A stretch of 64,000 nt of DNA from Sulfuricella sp. Lineage in GTDB: Bacteria > Pseudomonadota > Gammaproteobacteria > Burkholderiales > Sulfuricellaceae. How positions within the stretch are numbered: position 1 is the stretch's first letter; the number at the start of each line of letters is the position of its first letter. The position numbers and the translations under genes are program-made. The DNA is taken from NCBI GenBank assembly GCA_028713975.1, contig JAQTNE010000014.1:1-64000 (forward strand), in the 5' to 3' direction. The notes beneath the pieces are model-generated. The model saw only the letters and a list, made by a program, of their open reading frames with translations, did not search any database and was not told the origin of the DNA. Positions 7,984-19,476 of this stretch are shown in pieces.

Positions 7984-8965
7984 GGCGCAGCACTTTCAAC
8001 AATGCCGCCATGTCCGCCGGCAACTGCGCATGCCATTCCATCGGTTCGCCGGATGCCGGATGAACCAGCCCGAGCCGTTCTGCGTGCAAGGCCTGACGCC
8101 CCAGCGTCTTGATCGCCTCACGCAGGGGCGGCGGCAACTGGATCGGCCTGCCGCTATAAACCGGATCCCCCGCCAGCGGATGGCCGATAGACTGCATGTG
8201 CACCCGGATCTGGTGGGTGCGACCGGTTTCCAGGCTGCAACTGATCAGGGTGTGATAATCGAAGCGTTCCAGCACGGCGTAATGCGTGACCGCCGGCTTG
8301 CCGTCGTGGACTATCGCCATTTTGACGCGCTGGCTGGGGTGCCGCCCGAGCGGCGCATCCACCTTGCTGTCGCGCAACACGCTGCCCTGCACGATGGCCA
8401 GATAATCACGTTTCACGCTGCGAGCCTGCAACTGGCGCACCAGCGCAGTCTGGGTAATCAGGGTTTTCGCCACCACCAGCAGGCCGCTGGTATCTTTGTC
8501 GAGACGGTGGACGATGCCGGCACGGGGAATGCCCTCAAGCTGCGGGGCATGATGCAGCAACGCGTTGAGCAAGGTACCTTGCCAGTTGCCGCTGCCGGGG
8601 TGGACGACCAGACCCGCCGGCTTGTTGACCACCAGCAATACCTCATCTTCGTACACGATGTCGAGGGCAATATTCTCCGCCGTGTACGGTGTTTCGGAGG
8701 GGTGCAATTCCGGTTCGACCCGCACCTGCTCGCCACCCCACACCGCCTGCTTGGTCGTTGCGTATTTGCCGTCGAGCGTGACGCGCTGCTCCTTGATCCA
8801 GGTTTGCAGGCGGCTGCGCGAATAGTCCGGCAGCAATTGCTGCAACGCCTGATCGAGCCGCAATCCGGCCATTCCGGACGGAATCGCCAAGTTGATGGAC
8901 GCGGGATTTGGGTTATAATCGACCGAATTGTCACTTGCGCCCTGTGGGGCATTGGATATAGTCAT
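7976..8965 (-). CDS. rluD: 23S rRNA pseudouridine synthase RluD
   Basis: The product is about 329 aa from the ATG at 8965. It has an N-terminal S4 RNA-binding domain (LRLDQALQQLLPDYSRSRLQ) and a RsuA/RluA catalytic domain with the signature GIVHRLDKDTSGLLVVAKT, where the aspartate is the nucleophile. It makes pseudouridines in helix 69 of 23S rRNA. The ATG overlaps the divergent bamD start in a CATG at 8963-8966, so each gene's promoter must lie in the other's 5' coding region or the start is further in. pgeF follows with overlap. Confidence 0.9.
   Translation of the reverse strand: MTISNAPQGASDNSVDYNPNPASINLAIPSGMAGLRLDQALQQLLPDYSRSRLQTWIKEQRVTLDGKYATTKQAVWGGEQVRVEPELHPSETPYTAENIALDIVYEDEVLLVVNKPAGLVVHPGSGNWQGTLLNALLHHAPQLEGIPRAGIVHRLDKDTSGLLVVAKTLITQTALVRQLQARSVKRDYLAIVQGSVLRDSKVDAPLGRHPSQRVKMAIVHDGKPAVTHYAVLERFDYHTLISCSLETGRTHQIRVHMQSIGHPLAGDPVYSGRPIQLPPPLREAIKTLGRQALHAERLGLVHPASGEPMEWHAQLPADMAALLKVLRHE
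8892..8919 (+). promoter_or_regulatory. Sigma-70 promoter for bamD inside rluD
   Basis: TTGATG (8892-8897) is followed by a 16-base spacer and a perfect TATAAT (8914-8919), placing transcription start near 8926 and 38 bases before the bamD ATG. It lies within the first codons of rluD on the other strand. Confidence 0.6.
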
Positions 8966-9791
8966 GAGGCTTAGTTTAGCGTTAATTCTCGCATTGTTGC
9001 TAACGGCTTGCGGCCTGTTGCCGGAAGTCCAGGATGAAACCAAGGGCTGGTCGGCCCAGAAACTCTACACCGAAGCCAAATCGGAAGCGGCCGACGGTAA
9101 TAACGAAAAAGCCATCCAGTATTTTGAGAAGCTGGAGGCGCGTTACCCCTATGGCCGCTATGCCCAGCAATCGCAGATAGAAGTCGCCTACGCCTACTAC
9201 AAAGCCGGCGAGCCGGCCTCCGCCATCGCCGCCTGCGACCGCTTCATCAAGTTGCATCCCAACCACCCCAGCGTGGATTACGTCTACTACCTGAAAGGCC
9301 TGGTTAATTTCAACGACGATCTGGGACTGCTCGGCGCTGTGACGGAAAAAATAGCGCAAACCTCTGAAACCCTCGCGCCCCTCGCCAAGCAGGACATGAC
9401 AGAGCGCGACCCCAAAGCGGCGCGCGAAGCCTTTGAATCTTTCAAGGAACTGGCGACCCGCTTCCCCGGCAGTAAATACACGCCGGACGCCATCGCCCGC
9501 ATGAAATATCTGGTCAATACGCTCGCCATGCATGAAGTTCACGTGGCGCGTTATTATTACCGGCGCAACGCTTACGTTGCCGCGCTCAATCGCGCCCAGA
9601 ACGTGTTGCTCGAGTATCCTCAGGCTCCCGCCATGGAAGAAGCGCTGACGATCATGATCAAGTCCTACAATGCGCTCGGCATGAACGATTTGCGCGACGA
9701 TACCCTGCGCATCATGCAAAAAAACTTCCCCAACAGCCGCTATTTCGCCATCATGAAGCAGGCGGATACGCCGTGGTGGAAAATCTGGTAA
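8964..9791 (+). CDS. bamD: Outer membrane assembly lipoprotein BamD
   Basis: The product is about 276 aa from MRLSLA at 8964. The signal peptide ends in a lipobox LLLTAC (Cys about 15). TPR-like repeats follow, with the family segments YPYGRYAQQSQIEVAYAYYK and LKLHPNHPSVDYVYYLKG-like motifs. BamD is the essential lipoprotein of the BAM complex that inserts beta-barrel proteins. The longer frame from 8928 would spoil the signal peptide, so it is rejected. It is divergent from rluD, a common arrangement. Confidence 0.94.
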   Translation: MRLSLALILALLLTACGLLPEVQDETKGWSAQKLYTEAKSEAADGNNEKAIQYFEKLEARYPYGRYAQQSQIEVAYAYYKAGEPASAIAACDRFIKLHPNHPSVDYVYYLKGLVNFNDDLGLLGAVTEKIAQTSETLAPLAKQDMTERDPKAAREAFESFKELATRFPGSKYTPDAIARMKYLVNTLAMHEVHVARYYYRRNAYVAALNRAQNVLLEYPQAPAMEEALTIMIKSYNALGMNDLRDDTLRIMQKNFPNSRYFAIMKQADTPWWKIW

Positions 9792-9794
9792 CAA

Positions 9795-9816
9795 CCGCCC
9801 GAACGAGGCGGCGTTT
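9795..9816. terminator. Possible bidirectional terminator between bamD and glnB
   Basis: A CCGCC / GGCGG hairpin (9795-9799 and 9807-9811) with a short T-run on the plus side lies between the convergent ends of bamD and glnB. It is a short and weak candidate. Confidence 0.4.
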
Positions 9817-11776
<1,960 letters not shown>

Positions 11777-11786
11777 TTTTCAATCT

Positions 11787-11908
11787 ACCACAGAGACACA
11801 GAGGCACAGAAAAAGACAAATTCCTTTGTGCCAGTCCTTCAGGGTCAACACACGCCGAAAATAATTTCTCACTCGTGAATTTCTCTGTGTCTTTGTGCCT
11901 CTGTGGTT
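11787..11908. repeat. CCGCAGAGG-type palindromic element (copy 1)
   Basis: An imperfect palindrome whose left arm reads ACCACAGAGACACAGAGGC and whose right arm is its near complement at 11883-11908. It fills the gap between sucD and nadE. It is the most diverged of five copies in the window. Confidence 0.8.
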
Positions 11909-12786
11909 CAAGCTTTCTTAGCCATTGCCTCGGCCACCGCCTCACCCAAACCGGCAGGCGATTTCGCCACCACTACGCCAGCCGCTTCCAGCGCGGCGAT
12001 CTTGTCCACGGCCAAGCCCTTGCCGCCGGCGATGATCGCACCGGCATGGCCCATGCGCTTGCCTTTGGGCGCAGTCTGACCGGCGATGTAGGCCGCCACC
12101 GGCTTGGTGACGTGGGCCTTGATATATTCCGCTGCTGCTTCCTCGCGGTTACCGCCGATCTCGCCGACCATGATGATGGCTTCGGTCTGCGGGTCGTCCT
12201 GGAACATTTTCAGGCAGTCGATAAAATCCAGCCCTTTGATCGGGTCGCCGCCGATGCCGACGCAGGTTGACTGCCCCAGGCCGAGCTTGGTAGTTTGATA
12301 AACAGCTTCATAGGTCAGGGTGCCGGAGCGCGACACCACACCGACCTTGCCTTTCTGGTGGATGAAGCCGGGCATGATGCCGATCTTGCACTCGCCCGGC
12401 GTGATGATGCCGGGACAATTTGGGCCGATCAGCACCGCATTGTTGGCACACAGTGCAGCCTTGACGTTAAGCATATCCAGCACCGGGATGCCTTCAGTGA
12501 TGCAGACGATGACTTTGATGCCAGCGTCCGCCGCCTCCATGATGCCGTCCGCCGCGAATGCCGGCGGCACGTAAATCACCGTGGCCTCGGCACCGGTGGC
12601 TTTCACCGCGTCGCGCATGGTGTTGAATACCGGCAGGCCGAGGTGGCTCTGACCGCCCTTACCCGGCGTCACACCGCCGACCATCTGCGTACCGTAGGCA
12701 ATCGCCTGCTCGGAGTGGAAAGTGCCCTGCTTGCCGGTAAAACCCTGGCACAGGACTTTGGTGTTTTTATTGACGAGTATGCTCAT
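11908..12786 (-). CDS. sucD: Succinyl-CoA synthetase alpha subunit
   Basis: The product is 292 aa. The N-terminal CoA-binding Rossmann domain has [13 protein letters not shown] and the phosphohistidine loop is KRMGHAGAI near residue 245. It catalyses the substrate-level phosphorylation step of the citric acid cycle with SucC. It is downstream of sucC with a 104-base gap filled by a palindromic repeat. Confidence 0.96.
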   Translation of the reverse strand: MSILVNKNTKVLCQGFTGKQGTFHSEQAIAYGTQMVGGVTPGKGGQSHLGLPVFNTMRDAVKATGAEATVIYVPPAFAADGIMEAADAGIKVIVCITEGIPVLDMLNVKAALCANNAVLIGPNCPGIITPGECKIGIMPGFIHQKGKVGVVSRSGTLTYEAVYQTTKLGLGQSTCVGIGGDPIKGLDFIDCLKMFQDDPQTEAIIMVGEIGGNREEAAAEYIKAHVTKPVAAYIAGQTAPKGKRMGHAGAIIAGGKGLAVDKIAALEAAGVVVAKSPAGLGEAVAEAMAKKA

Positions 12787-12810
12787 GAAGAAACCCTTAA
12801 AAATTCATTC

Positions 12811-12884
12811 ACCGCAAAGGACGCGGAGGGCGCGGAGGAAAAGCATTGCCTGAAACCTCTGCGTCCTCCGCGTCCTCTGCGGTT
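12811..12884. repeat. CCGCAGAGG-type palindromic element (copy 2), between sucC and sucD
   Basis: The left arm ACCGCAAAGGACGCGGAGG and the right arm near 12858-12884 are complementary. It separates two subunit genes that are normally adjacent or overlapping, so it probably inserted into the operon. Confidence 0.85.
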
Positions 12885-12890
12885 CAAAAA

Positions 12891-14051
12891 TTATTGCACC
12901 GCCGCGACGGCGCGCTTGGCCGCATCGGTCAGGTCGCTGGCGGAGATCACGCCGACACCGCTTTCGGTCAGCATTTTCTGCCCCAGTTCCACATTGGTGC
13001 CTTCCAGCCGCACGATCACCGGCACCTTGACGCCAACATCCTTGACTGCCTTGATGATGCCTTCAGCGATGATGTCGCAGCGCATGATGCCACCGAAGAT
13101 GTTGACCAGAATCGCCTTGACGTTGGCGTCTGACAGGATGATCTTGAATGCCTGGGACACGACTTCCGCCGTGGCGCCGCCGCCGACATCGAGGAAATTG
13201 GCCGGTTGACCGCCGTGCAACTGGATCAGGTCCATGGTCGCCATCGCCAGACCGGCGCCATTCACCATGCAGCCGATATTGCCAGACAAGGCGATATAGT
13301 TGAGATCGAATTCTTTCGCCGCCACTTCCTTCGGATCAATCTGGGTGGTGTCGCTCAATTCCGCCAGCGTCTTGCGCCGGTAAAGCGCGTTGTCGTCCAC
13401 GCCGATCTTGCAGTCCAGTGCAACCAGGTTGCCCGGTACGGTGACGACCAGCGGGTTGATTTCGACCATGGCCAGGTCGTTTTCCATGAACAGGCGGTAC
13501 AGGCCCTTGGCCAGTTTGCCGAACTCGGCGATCTGCTTGCCTTCCAGTTCAAGACCGAAAGCCAGTGCGCGACACTGGAAATCCTGCAAGCCCAGCAGCG
13601 GGTCGCAGAATTCCTTGAGGATTTTTTCCGGGGTCGCATGGGCGACTTCCTCGATTTCCATGCCGCCCGCGCTGGACGCCACCAGTGCCACGCGCTCGGA
13701 TTCGCGATCAACCGTCAAGCTGAGGTAAAGCTCGCGCGCGATCGGCAGCGTTTCCTCGATCAGCAAACGCGACGTCATCTGACCATCGGGCGCATTCTGG
13801 TAGGTCACCAGATTTTTGCCGAGCAAGGCATTCACCGCTTCATTCAGCGCCTCGCGCGACCTGACCAGCTTCACTCCGCCCGCCTTGCCGCGGCCACCGG
13901 CGTGGATTTGCGCCTTCACCACCCAGGCTTCGCCGCCTAGTTCCGCCATTGCGCCATCTGCCTGGGAAACGCTGTCGATCGCCACGCCACGCGGCGTGAC
14001 CACACCATATTCGCGCAAAATCTGCTTGGCCTGATATTCATGCAAGTTCAT
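12891..14051 (-). CDS. sucC: Succinyl-CoA synthetase beta subunit
   Basis: The product is 386 aa, the normal length. The ATP-grasp N-terminus [17 protein letters not shown] is typical, and the glycine-rich [14 protein letters not shown] and the C-terminal [13 protein letters not shown] are present. It binds nucleotide and succinate and pairs with SucD. First gene of the sucCD operon. Confidence 0.96.
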   Translation of the reverse strand: MNLHEYQAKQILREYGVVTPRGVAIDSVSQADGAMAELGGEAWVVKAQIHAGGRGKAGGVKLVRSREALNEAVNALLGKNLVTYQNAPDGQMTSRLLIEETLPIARELYLSLTVDRESERVALVASSAGGMEIEEVAHATPEKILKEFCDPLLGLQDFQCRALAFGLELEGKQIAEFGKLAKGLYRLFMENDLAMVEINPLVVTVPGNLVALDCKIGVDDNALYRRKTLAELSDTTQIDPKEVAAKEFDLNYIALSGNIGCMVNGAGLAMATMDLIQLHGGQPANFLDVGGGATAEVVSQAFKIILSDANVKAILVNIFGGIMRCDIIAEGIIKAVKDVGVKVPVIVRLEGTNVELGQKMLTESGVGVISASDLTDAAKRAVAAVQ

Positions 14052-14133
14052 ACGGATTCTCTGTCTTGATTTGGGAAAGAAAACGGAGATTATACCAAGT
14101 CCTCAACGGACTGGGAGGGAATTGGGATGCTAC

Positions 14134-14304
14134 GGGTGCGTTTGAAAGTGTTGGCCAGTTCCGCGACTGCCCCTCACCCCAACCCCTCTCCCCAAAGGGG
14201 CGAGGGGCTTTTCTCCCTTCTCCCCTCCGGGGAGAAGGGCTGGGGATGAGGGGTGGTGGTAATACCTCCGATAAATCAGCTGGCCAACACTTTCAAACGC
14301 ACCC
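14134..14304. mobile_element. 171-bp MITE-like element with 25-bp terminal inverted repeats and 9-bp target duplication
   Basis: The terminal repeats GGGTGCGTTTGAAAGTGTTG... (14134-14158) and its exact complement (14280-14304) are perfect over 25 bp. The flanks GGATGCTAC (14125-14133 and 14305-14313) form a direct duplication. The interior is a C/G-rich double hairpin (CCCCTCACCCCAACCCC ... GGGGATGAGGGG). No coding capacity is present, so it must be mobilised in trans. It sits at the stop codon of the HDOD gene. Confidence 0.85.
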
Positions 14305-14309
14305 GGATG

Positions 14310-15764
14310 CTACTGGTCGAGTTCCTCTGCCCAGACCATCGCCTTGACCTGGGCATTATTGACCTCGTCGGCGCTCAATCCACAGACGGCAGCATATTGA
14401 ACGATAGCTTCCTGATCCGCCTCTTCGCAAGCAACGGCAAGAGACAGGAAGGGGGCGTAGATACCTTCGCGGCGCACCAGCGCAGCCATCACCGGACCCG
14501 GCAATTTCATCTGGCCCAGCGCCTGCTCCATCGGTACATTCAGCAAAGCATCCAGCAGCGAGAAAATTCCGACGATGAACAAGCCTTCCTGCTCGGCAGG
14601 AGGCAATTTGTCATGGCCCAGCAGTTCCGTCATGCGGGCACGCACCAGGGCGTTCTGCAACAACGCTCTGCCGCGTGCATCCTGCGTGCCGCTGGTAAAC
14701 AGCAGCAGCGTCAGCCAGCGGTACAGCTGTTTGTAGCCGAGTATCATCAAAGCATGGGCAATGGAGCGTATCTGCTGCTGCAAGCCATTGACCGGCGCAT
14801 TAATGTAGCGCAGCAGCTTGTAGGCAAGCACGGCATCATGCCTGAACCCTTCTTCCAGTTGGGAAACCTCAACCTGATTTTTCGCCATGTCGAGCAGTTC
14901 CATGACCCTGATGCGGTTGCTGTCGATGCAGGGCGGCAAGGAGGGGCGCAAACGGGTGAAATAATTACCCTCGTAATAATGAAACTGCATCTTGTGGCAT
15001 GCCGCGAAATCGTCCTCCGTTTCCACGTTCTTCGCCATCAGTTGCGGCATGGGCTTGTCCAGGAAACGGTCTGCCAGCTTGCCGAGTTCAATGGCGTTAA
15101 ACCGCGAAACATCCACCCTGACAAAGCTCGCCAACGCGAGAAATGGCCCCATCCCTTGTTTCGGTTCAAAATCGTCGAGCGCGATCTGATAGCCCTGGCT
15201 CCTGAGTTCGCGGCAGCGCAGCAGGTTGTCCTCCACCCGTTCCATATCCGGGCGCACGACAAGCACCACGCCCTTGCTGGGCAATTTCAGCAACAACCGG
15301 CTTTCCAGCACGCCAGGGGAAATGGCGACAAATGCAAGTTTGTCTTCGAGCAAGCGTTCGAGATTGAGGCCCGCCAGGCAGCGGATCAATGCCTCATCCT
15401 GCAGCTTCAGCAAGGCTGCGTCGGGTTCTTTTGCCGTGGGCAATATCTTGCTGCGCAACAGCAATTCGTAGCCGACGATGTGCTGGGAGCGATCCAGCAC
15501 CGGCTGGCGCCCGATGATCTTCTGCCGCAGTTTTTCCGCGCTGGTGCGCTGGCCGTTGGTCTGGATTTTCGGAACGCGGGCAACCACATTATTCGCCGCG
15601 AAATGGCCGGTATCGATCAATTCGTTATTCGCTGCGGGGGCAAGGGGTTCGAGCAAGGGTATGGCGCTACCCAGAGAAGAAGGAGGCTGCGGGGCAGACG
15701 CCGGCAGCGGCTTTTTGGCGGAGGACGTTCCACCCTTAAAGAATTTTATATATTTTTCCAGCAC
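14310..15764 (-). CDS. EAL-like/HDOD signal-transduction protein (YuxH type)
   Basis: The product is 484 aa. A proline/serine-rich N-terminus (1-80) precedes an EAL-like domain (about 85-280) that begins IIGRQPVLDRSQHIVGYELLLRS. Here the EAL motif is degenerate, so cyclic-di-GMP hydrolysis is unlikely. A C-terminal HDOD domain (about 285-480) includes LLRYINAPVNGLQQQIRSIAHALMILG. Proteins of this type are regulatory scaffolds in motility or stress control. A MITE-like element abuts the stop codon. Confidence 0.85.
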   Translation of the reverse strand: MLEKYIKFFKGGTSSAKKPLPASAPQPPSSLGSAIPLLEPLAPAANNELIDTGHFAANNVVARVPKIQTNGQRTSAEKLRQKIIGRQPVLDRSQHIVGYELLLRSKILPTAKEPDAALLKLQDEALIRCLAGLNLERLLEDKLAFVAISPGVLESRLLLKLPSKGVVLVVRPDMERVEDNLLRCRELRSQGYQIALDDFEPKQGMGPFLALASFVRVDVSRFNAIELGKLADRFLDKPMPQLMAKNVETEDDFAACHKMQFHYYEGNYFTRLRPSLPPCIDSNRIRVMELLDMAKNQVEVSQLEEGFRHDAVLAYKLLRYINAPVNGLQQQIRSIAHALMILGYKQLYRWLTLLLFTSGTQDARGRALLQNALVRARMTELLGHDKLPPAEQEGLFIVGIFSLLDALLNVPMEQALGQMKLPGPVMAALVRREGIYAPFLSLAVACEEADQEAIVQYAAVCGLSADEVNNAQVKAMVWAEELDQ

Positions 15765-15915
15765 TTACATATCCCACAAATCCCACCTATGGTGATTTTA
15801 GCATGCTATCGCTATGCACAAGTTTCATTACACAAATGTTAAAACCTTGAACTTTTAACAGGTTTGCTATCTAATCGAACAAGTGCTTCCACAAACCGGC
15901 ACAAAGAAGAAAAAA

Positions 15916-16284
15916 ATGAAGCAACTGCTGCACAAATTCATTCTCGGCTTTTTGCTGTTGTGGCTCCCGCTCCAGGGATTTGCCGCAACCGGCATGTCAT
16001 TCTGCCGCCACGATCACACCCCGCCGCCTGCGATGCAGGTAGAGATGCACCACGACCATCATGGAAATGACTGCGGTCATGGGCATGATGCGCCCTCCGC
16101 TTCACCCCAGACGCAGTGCGACGATTGCGGCTATTGCCACCTGGGTGGTGCGCCCGCGCTGTTACCGACCCTGTTCGGCTTGAATGACGTCGCCGGGTTC
16201 TCTTTCAAATTTGCTTTCGCCTCACACCTGTCGCTGTTTTTCCCCGAACAACCGCAACGACCTCCTCTCGCCAGCTTCTCCTGA
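15916..16284 (+). CDS. Secreted His/Cys-rich protein of copper-resistance cluster
   Basis: The product is about 122 aa from the ATG at 15916. A signal peptide (1-24) is followed by a segment rich in histidine (MHHDHHGNDCGHGHD) and a CDDCGYCH cluster, then a hydrophobic C-terminus. The pattern resembles DUF2946/CopL-type proteins found at the head of copper-resistance operons. A metal-binding periplasmic role is inferred. It is the first gene before the CusF-like and CusCBA genes. Confidence 0.6.
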   Translation: MKQLLHKFILGFLLLWLPLQGFAATGMSFCRHDHTPPPAMQVEMHHDHHGNDCGHGHDAPSASPQTQCDDCGYCHLGGAPALLPTLFGLNDVAGFSFKFAFASHLSLFFPEQPQRPPLASFS

Positions 16285-16406
16285 TTTCATCCAAAATTCC
16301 ATCCAGAACTACAAACTGGATGCGCCGAATATGCAGCATGGCATAGGGTCAAACGGCTTGATTCGCCTGTTGACTGCCATGCGAAAGCACTGTGAAAGGA
16401 AATATC

Positions 16407-16709
16407 ATGAGAAAAAAACTGAATATCCTCATCTCCGTTCTTGCCATGCTGGCCGGATCGTCCAACCTGTATGCGGCTGATGCGGCCACGGGACAAGGCA
16501 CGGTCAACAAGATCGACGCCACCGCGGCCACTGTAAACATCTCGCATGAAGACATCCCAGCCCTGAAATGGCCTGGCATGACCATGGATTTCAAGGTCGC
16601 CGACAAAAAGCAGCTGGCGAACATCAAAGCCGGCCAGAAAGTCAGCTTCGGTTTGGTCAAGGAACCGGCAAGCGGTTATGTGATTTCGCATATCGAACCG
16701 GCGAAATAA
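16407..16709 (+). CDS. cusF: CusF-like periplasmic copper/silver chaperone
   Basis: The product is about 100 aa from MRKKLN at 16407. After a signal peptide it has the small OB-fold of CusF, with the metal ligands in order: His in ISHEDIP, then Trp, Met and Met in KWPGMTMDF. CusF hands Cu(I)/Ag(I) to the RND efflux system encoded just downstream. Confidence 0.88.
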   Translation: MRKKLNILISVLAMLAGSSNLYAADAATGQGTVNKIDATAATVNISHEDIPALKWPGMTMDFKVADKKQLANIKAGQKVSFGLVKEPASGYVISHIEPAK

Positions 16710-16785
16710 TAAACCTGCGGGCGGCGCGGAGCGTAAAACGCCCCGCCCGCCGCTGTCTCACTGCCTTCGACAAGGACCGTGCCAA

Positions 16786-18078
16786 ATGAAACCTTATCGC
16801 CAACCCATGCTGCGATCGCTTGCGTTTGCACTTACTGCTCTCGCTTTGATTTTTTCTGCCACGCCGTTACTGGCCGAGTCCGCCCTCCCCGGAGCCAGCC
16901 TGGAAAGCCTGCTGGAGCTGGCACGTAACCAGAATCCGGAACTTGCCGCCCGGCGCTACGAGGAAAATGCCGCAGCGGAGCGAATTTACCCTGCTGGCGC
17001 CCTGCCCGACCCGACGCTGCGCACCGAATTGGAGAACATCACCAATCAGAGCATTGATGCCAGCCCCAATCTGCTGCCTGGGCGGATCGGTGACACCAAA
17101 TACACGCTGATTCAGCCCGTTCCGTTCTGGGGCAAACGCGATCTGAAGCGCGAGGTCGCCGAAGCCGAGGCCAATCAGGCCAAAGGCCGCGCCGCAGAAA
17201 CCTGGGCAGATTTATCGACGCGAGTAAAAACCGCCTACGCCCAGTATTACCTGGTCGTCCATACCGAGTTGCTGACACAGGAAATTCTCGGACTGATGGG
17301 CAGCCTGGAGAAAATTTCCCGATCCCGTTATACCAATGGGCTGGCTCCCCAACAGGACGTCATTCGCGCCCAGATTGAACAGACCGGCATCCGTAGCGAT
17401 CTGGTGGCTATCGAGATGGATCACCACCATGCCCACGTCAAGCTCAACCTGCTGCTGAATCGCCCGGCAACCGCACCCCTGGCTGAACCAGACCGGTTGC
17501 GCCCGATCCCGGAACCGGCCAGGTTCGATTACACCGCCTTGGGAGAGCGCCTGCGCGCCCGTAACCCACAACTTTTCACCAACGAAGCCGGTGTTGCCGC
17601 CGCCGAGAAAAACCGCGAACTCGTTTACAAAGACCGCTACCCCGATTTCAACCTCGGGCTTGCGCCAACCCAAACCGGCAGCAAAATTAATACCTGGGGA
17701 CTAATGATCGAATTGAATATCCCGCTGCAACAGGAAAGCCGCCGTTCCAGGGAGCGCGAGGCGCAAGCGCTGCTGGCGGCAGCCGAGTCACGCAAGGAGG
17801 CGACCCAGAGCCAGCTTCTCGCCAGCCTCTCCGAAGGCCTCTCTGCACTGGATGCGGCGCGCCGTATCCAGGCCTTGGCGCAAACCAGCCTGGTGCCGCA
17901 AGCCGAACTGACTTTCAAGGCGGCGCTGGCCGGCTATGAGACAGGCAAGGTCGATTTCGCCACTCTGCTCGAAGCGCAACGCCAGATCCGCAAGGCCAAA
18001 CTGGATGAACTCAAGGCACAGACCGATGCGCAGATACGCCTGGCCGAAATCGAACGACTGTTGGGAGAAGACCTATGA
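16786..18078 (+). CDS. TolC-family outer membrane factor (CusC/CzcC-like)
   Basis: The product is 430 aa with a signal peptide (1-30) and two OEP repeats. QPVPFWGKRDLKREVAEAEANQAKG is typical of the heavy-metal TolC relatives. It forms the outer membrane channel of the adjacent RND pump. It overlaps the adaptor gene by 4 bases (ATGA), showing translational coupling. Confidence 0.88.
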   Translation: MKPYRQPMLRSLAFALTALALIFSATPLLAESALPGASLESLLELARNQNPELAARRYEENAAAERIYPAGALPDPTLRTELENITNQSIDASPNLLPGRIGDTKYTLIQPVPFWGKRDLKREVAEAEANQAKGRAAETWADLSTRVKTAYAQYYLVVHTELLTQEILGLMGSLEKISRSRYTNGLAPQQDVIRAQIEQTGIRSDLVAIEMDHHHAHVKLNLLLNRPATAPLAEPDRLRPIPEPARFDYTALGERLRARNPQLFTNEAGVAAAEKNRELVYKDRYPDFNLGLAPTQTGSKINTWGLMIELNIPLQQESRRSREREAQALLAAAESRKEATQSQLLASLSEGLSALDAARRIQALAQTSLVPQAELTFKAALAGYETGKVDFATLLEAQRQIRKAKLDELKAQTDAQIRLAEIERLLGEDL

Positions 18079-19382
18079 ACAAGGGCGCGGGAATCGCTTT
18101 AACAATCGTCCTGATCGGGGCGCTCGGCACCGGGTATTGGCTGGGCAGCACGGAAAAACTCAGCCGCACCACGCCTGCCATATCGCAAACTGTCGCCGGT
18201 AAGGAACCGGCCAGGAAGGAGCGAAAAATCCTGTTTTACCGCAACCCGATGGGGCTGCCGGACACTTCACAAACATCGAAGAAAGACCAGATGGGGATGG
18301 ACTACATTCCGGTCTACGAAGGTGAGGAGGATGGCTCTCCCGAAGGCAAAAACCGGGTCAGTATCAGCGCCGATAAAATCCAGAAACTTGGGGTTCGCAC
18401 CGAAATCGCTGCCCTGCGCGACCTGACGCGCAGCATCCACGCCGTCGGCCGGGTCGAAGCAAACGAACGCCTGACCTATACCATCGCGCCAAAATTCGAG
18501 GGCTGGATTGAGCGCTTGCATGTCAATACCACCGGCCAGTCCGTGAGCAAGGGGCAACCCCTGCTGGAAGTTTACAGCCCGGAACTGGTGTCGGCACAGC
18601 AGGAATATGCCATTGCCCGCCAAGGCCAGCATGATTTGCAAAGCGCCGGAACAGAAGCGCAGGCAGGCATGAAACAGCTCGCCGAAGCCAGCCTGGCGCG
18701 CCTTAAAAACTGGGACATTTCCGAGGAACAACTGCAAGCCCTGAGCAAAGGCGAGAAGTCCCGCCACACCCTGACCTTCCGCTCGCCGGCAAACGGCATC
18801 GTGATAGAAAAGAAAGCGGTGCAAGGCATGCGTTTTATGCCCGGCGACGTGCTTTACCAGATTGCCGACCTGTCTTCGGTGTGGATTATTGCCGACGTGT
18901 TCGAACAGGATCTGGCCCTGGTAAAACCGGGCCAGAGCGCCAAGGTCAAGGTCAATGCCTATCCCGGCAAGGAATTCAGCGCCAAAGTAACCTACGTCTA
19001 CCCCACCCTCAATGCCCAGACTCGCACCGTGCCGGTGCGGCTCGAGCTTGCCAATCCGGACGGCCAACTGAAACCGGCGATGTACACCGACGTCGAACTG
19101 GCCGCGCCGGGCGGCGGGAAAGTGTTGACCGTTCCGCTTTCAGCCGTGATTTTCAGCGGCACCCGACAGACCGTGCTGGTGGAACTGACCGAGGGCCGTT
19201 TCGAGCCGCGCCAGGTGAAACTCGGCACGCGCGGAAATGACTATGTCGAAGTGCTGGAAGGGTTGGGTGAAGGTGAAAAGGTCGTGGTCACCGCGAACTT
19301 CCTGATCGACTCCGAGAGCAACCTCAAGGCAGCGCTGGGTGGATTCGGGGCTACCGAGCATACAGATGGGAAGAGCCATTGA
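18075..19382 (+). CDS. cusB: RND efflux periplasmic adaptor (CusB-like)
   Basis: The product is 435 aa. An N-terminal membrane anchor is followed by a heavy-metal-binding segment (FYRNPMGLPDTS ... DQMGMDYIPVYE, about 55-90). The barrel-sandwich, hairpin and beta-barrel domains of membrane fusion proteins follow. The N-terminal segment is characteristic of copper/silver adaptors. It links the inner RND pump to the TolC-like channel. Confidence 0.9.
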   Translation: MNKGAGIALTIVLIGALGTGYWLGSTEKLSRTTPAISQTVAGKEPARKERKILFYRNPMGLPDTSQTSKKDQMGMDYIPVYEGEEDGSPEGKNRVSISADKIQKLGVRTEIAALRDLTRSIHAVGRVEANERLTYTIAPKFEGWIERLHVNTTGQSVSKGQPLLEVYSPELVSAQQEYAIARQGQHDLQSAGTEAQAGMKQLAEASLARLKNWDISEEQLQALSKGEKSRHTLTFRSPANGIVIEKKAVQGMRFMPGDVLYQIADLSSVWIIADVFEQDLALVKPGQSAKVKVNAYPGKEFSAKVTYVYPTLNAQTRTVPVRLELANPDGQLKPAMYTDVELAAPGGGKVLTVPLSAVIFSGTRQTVLVELTEGRFEPRQVKLGTRGNDYVEVLEGLGEGEKVVVTANFLIDSESNLKAALGGFGATEHTDGKSH

Positions 19383-19444
19383 ACCGCAGAGGACGCGGAG
19401 GGGCGCAGAGGAAAACTTTTGAATTACTCTGCGTCCTCTGCGGT
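19383..19444. repeat. CCGCAGAGG-type palindromic element (copy 3), between cusB and cusA
   Basis: The left arm ACCGCAGAGGACGCGGAGG and the right arm ending CTCTGCGGT at 19444 pair with a short loop. It begins directly after the cusB stop and ends 33 bases before cusA. Confidence 0.85.
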
Positions 19445-19476
19445 GGATAATTTTTAAGATTTAAGGACATTAATAA

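Noticed and set aside
7940-8974. 344-aa plus-strand frame opposite rluD
   Set aside because: It is the antisense shadow of rluD, which has clear family motifs.
14066-14347. 93-aa frame across the MITE-like element
   Set aside because: Encoded by the repeat, with no homology pattern and no ribosome site.
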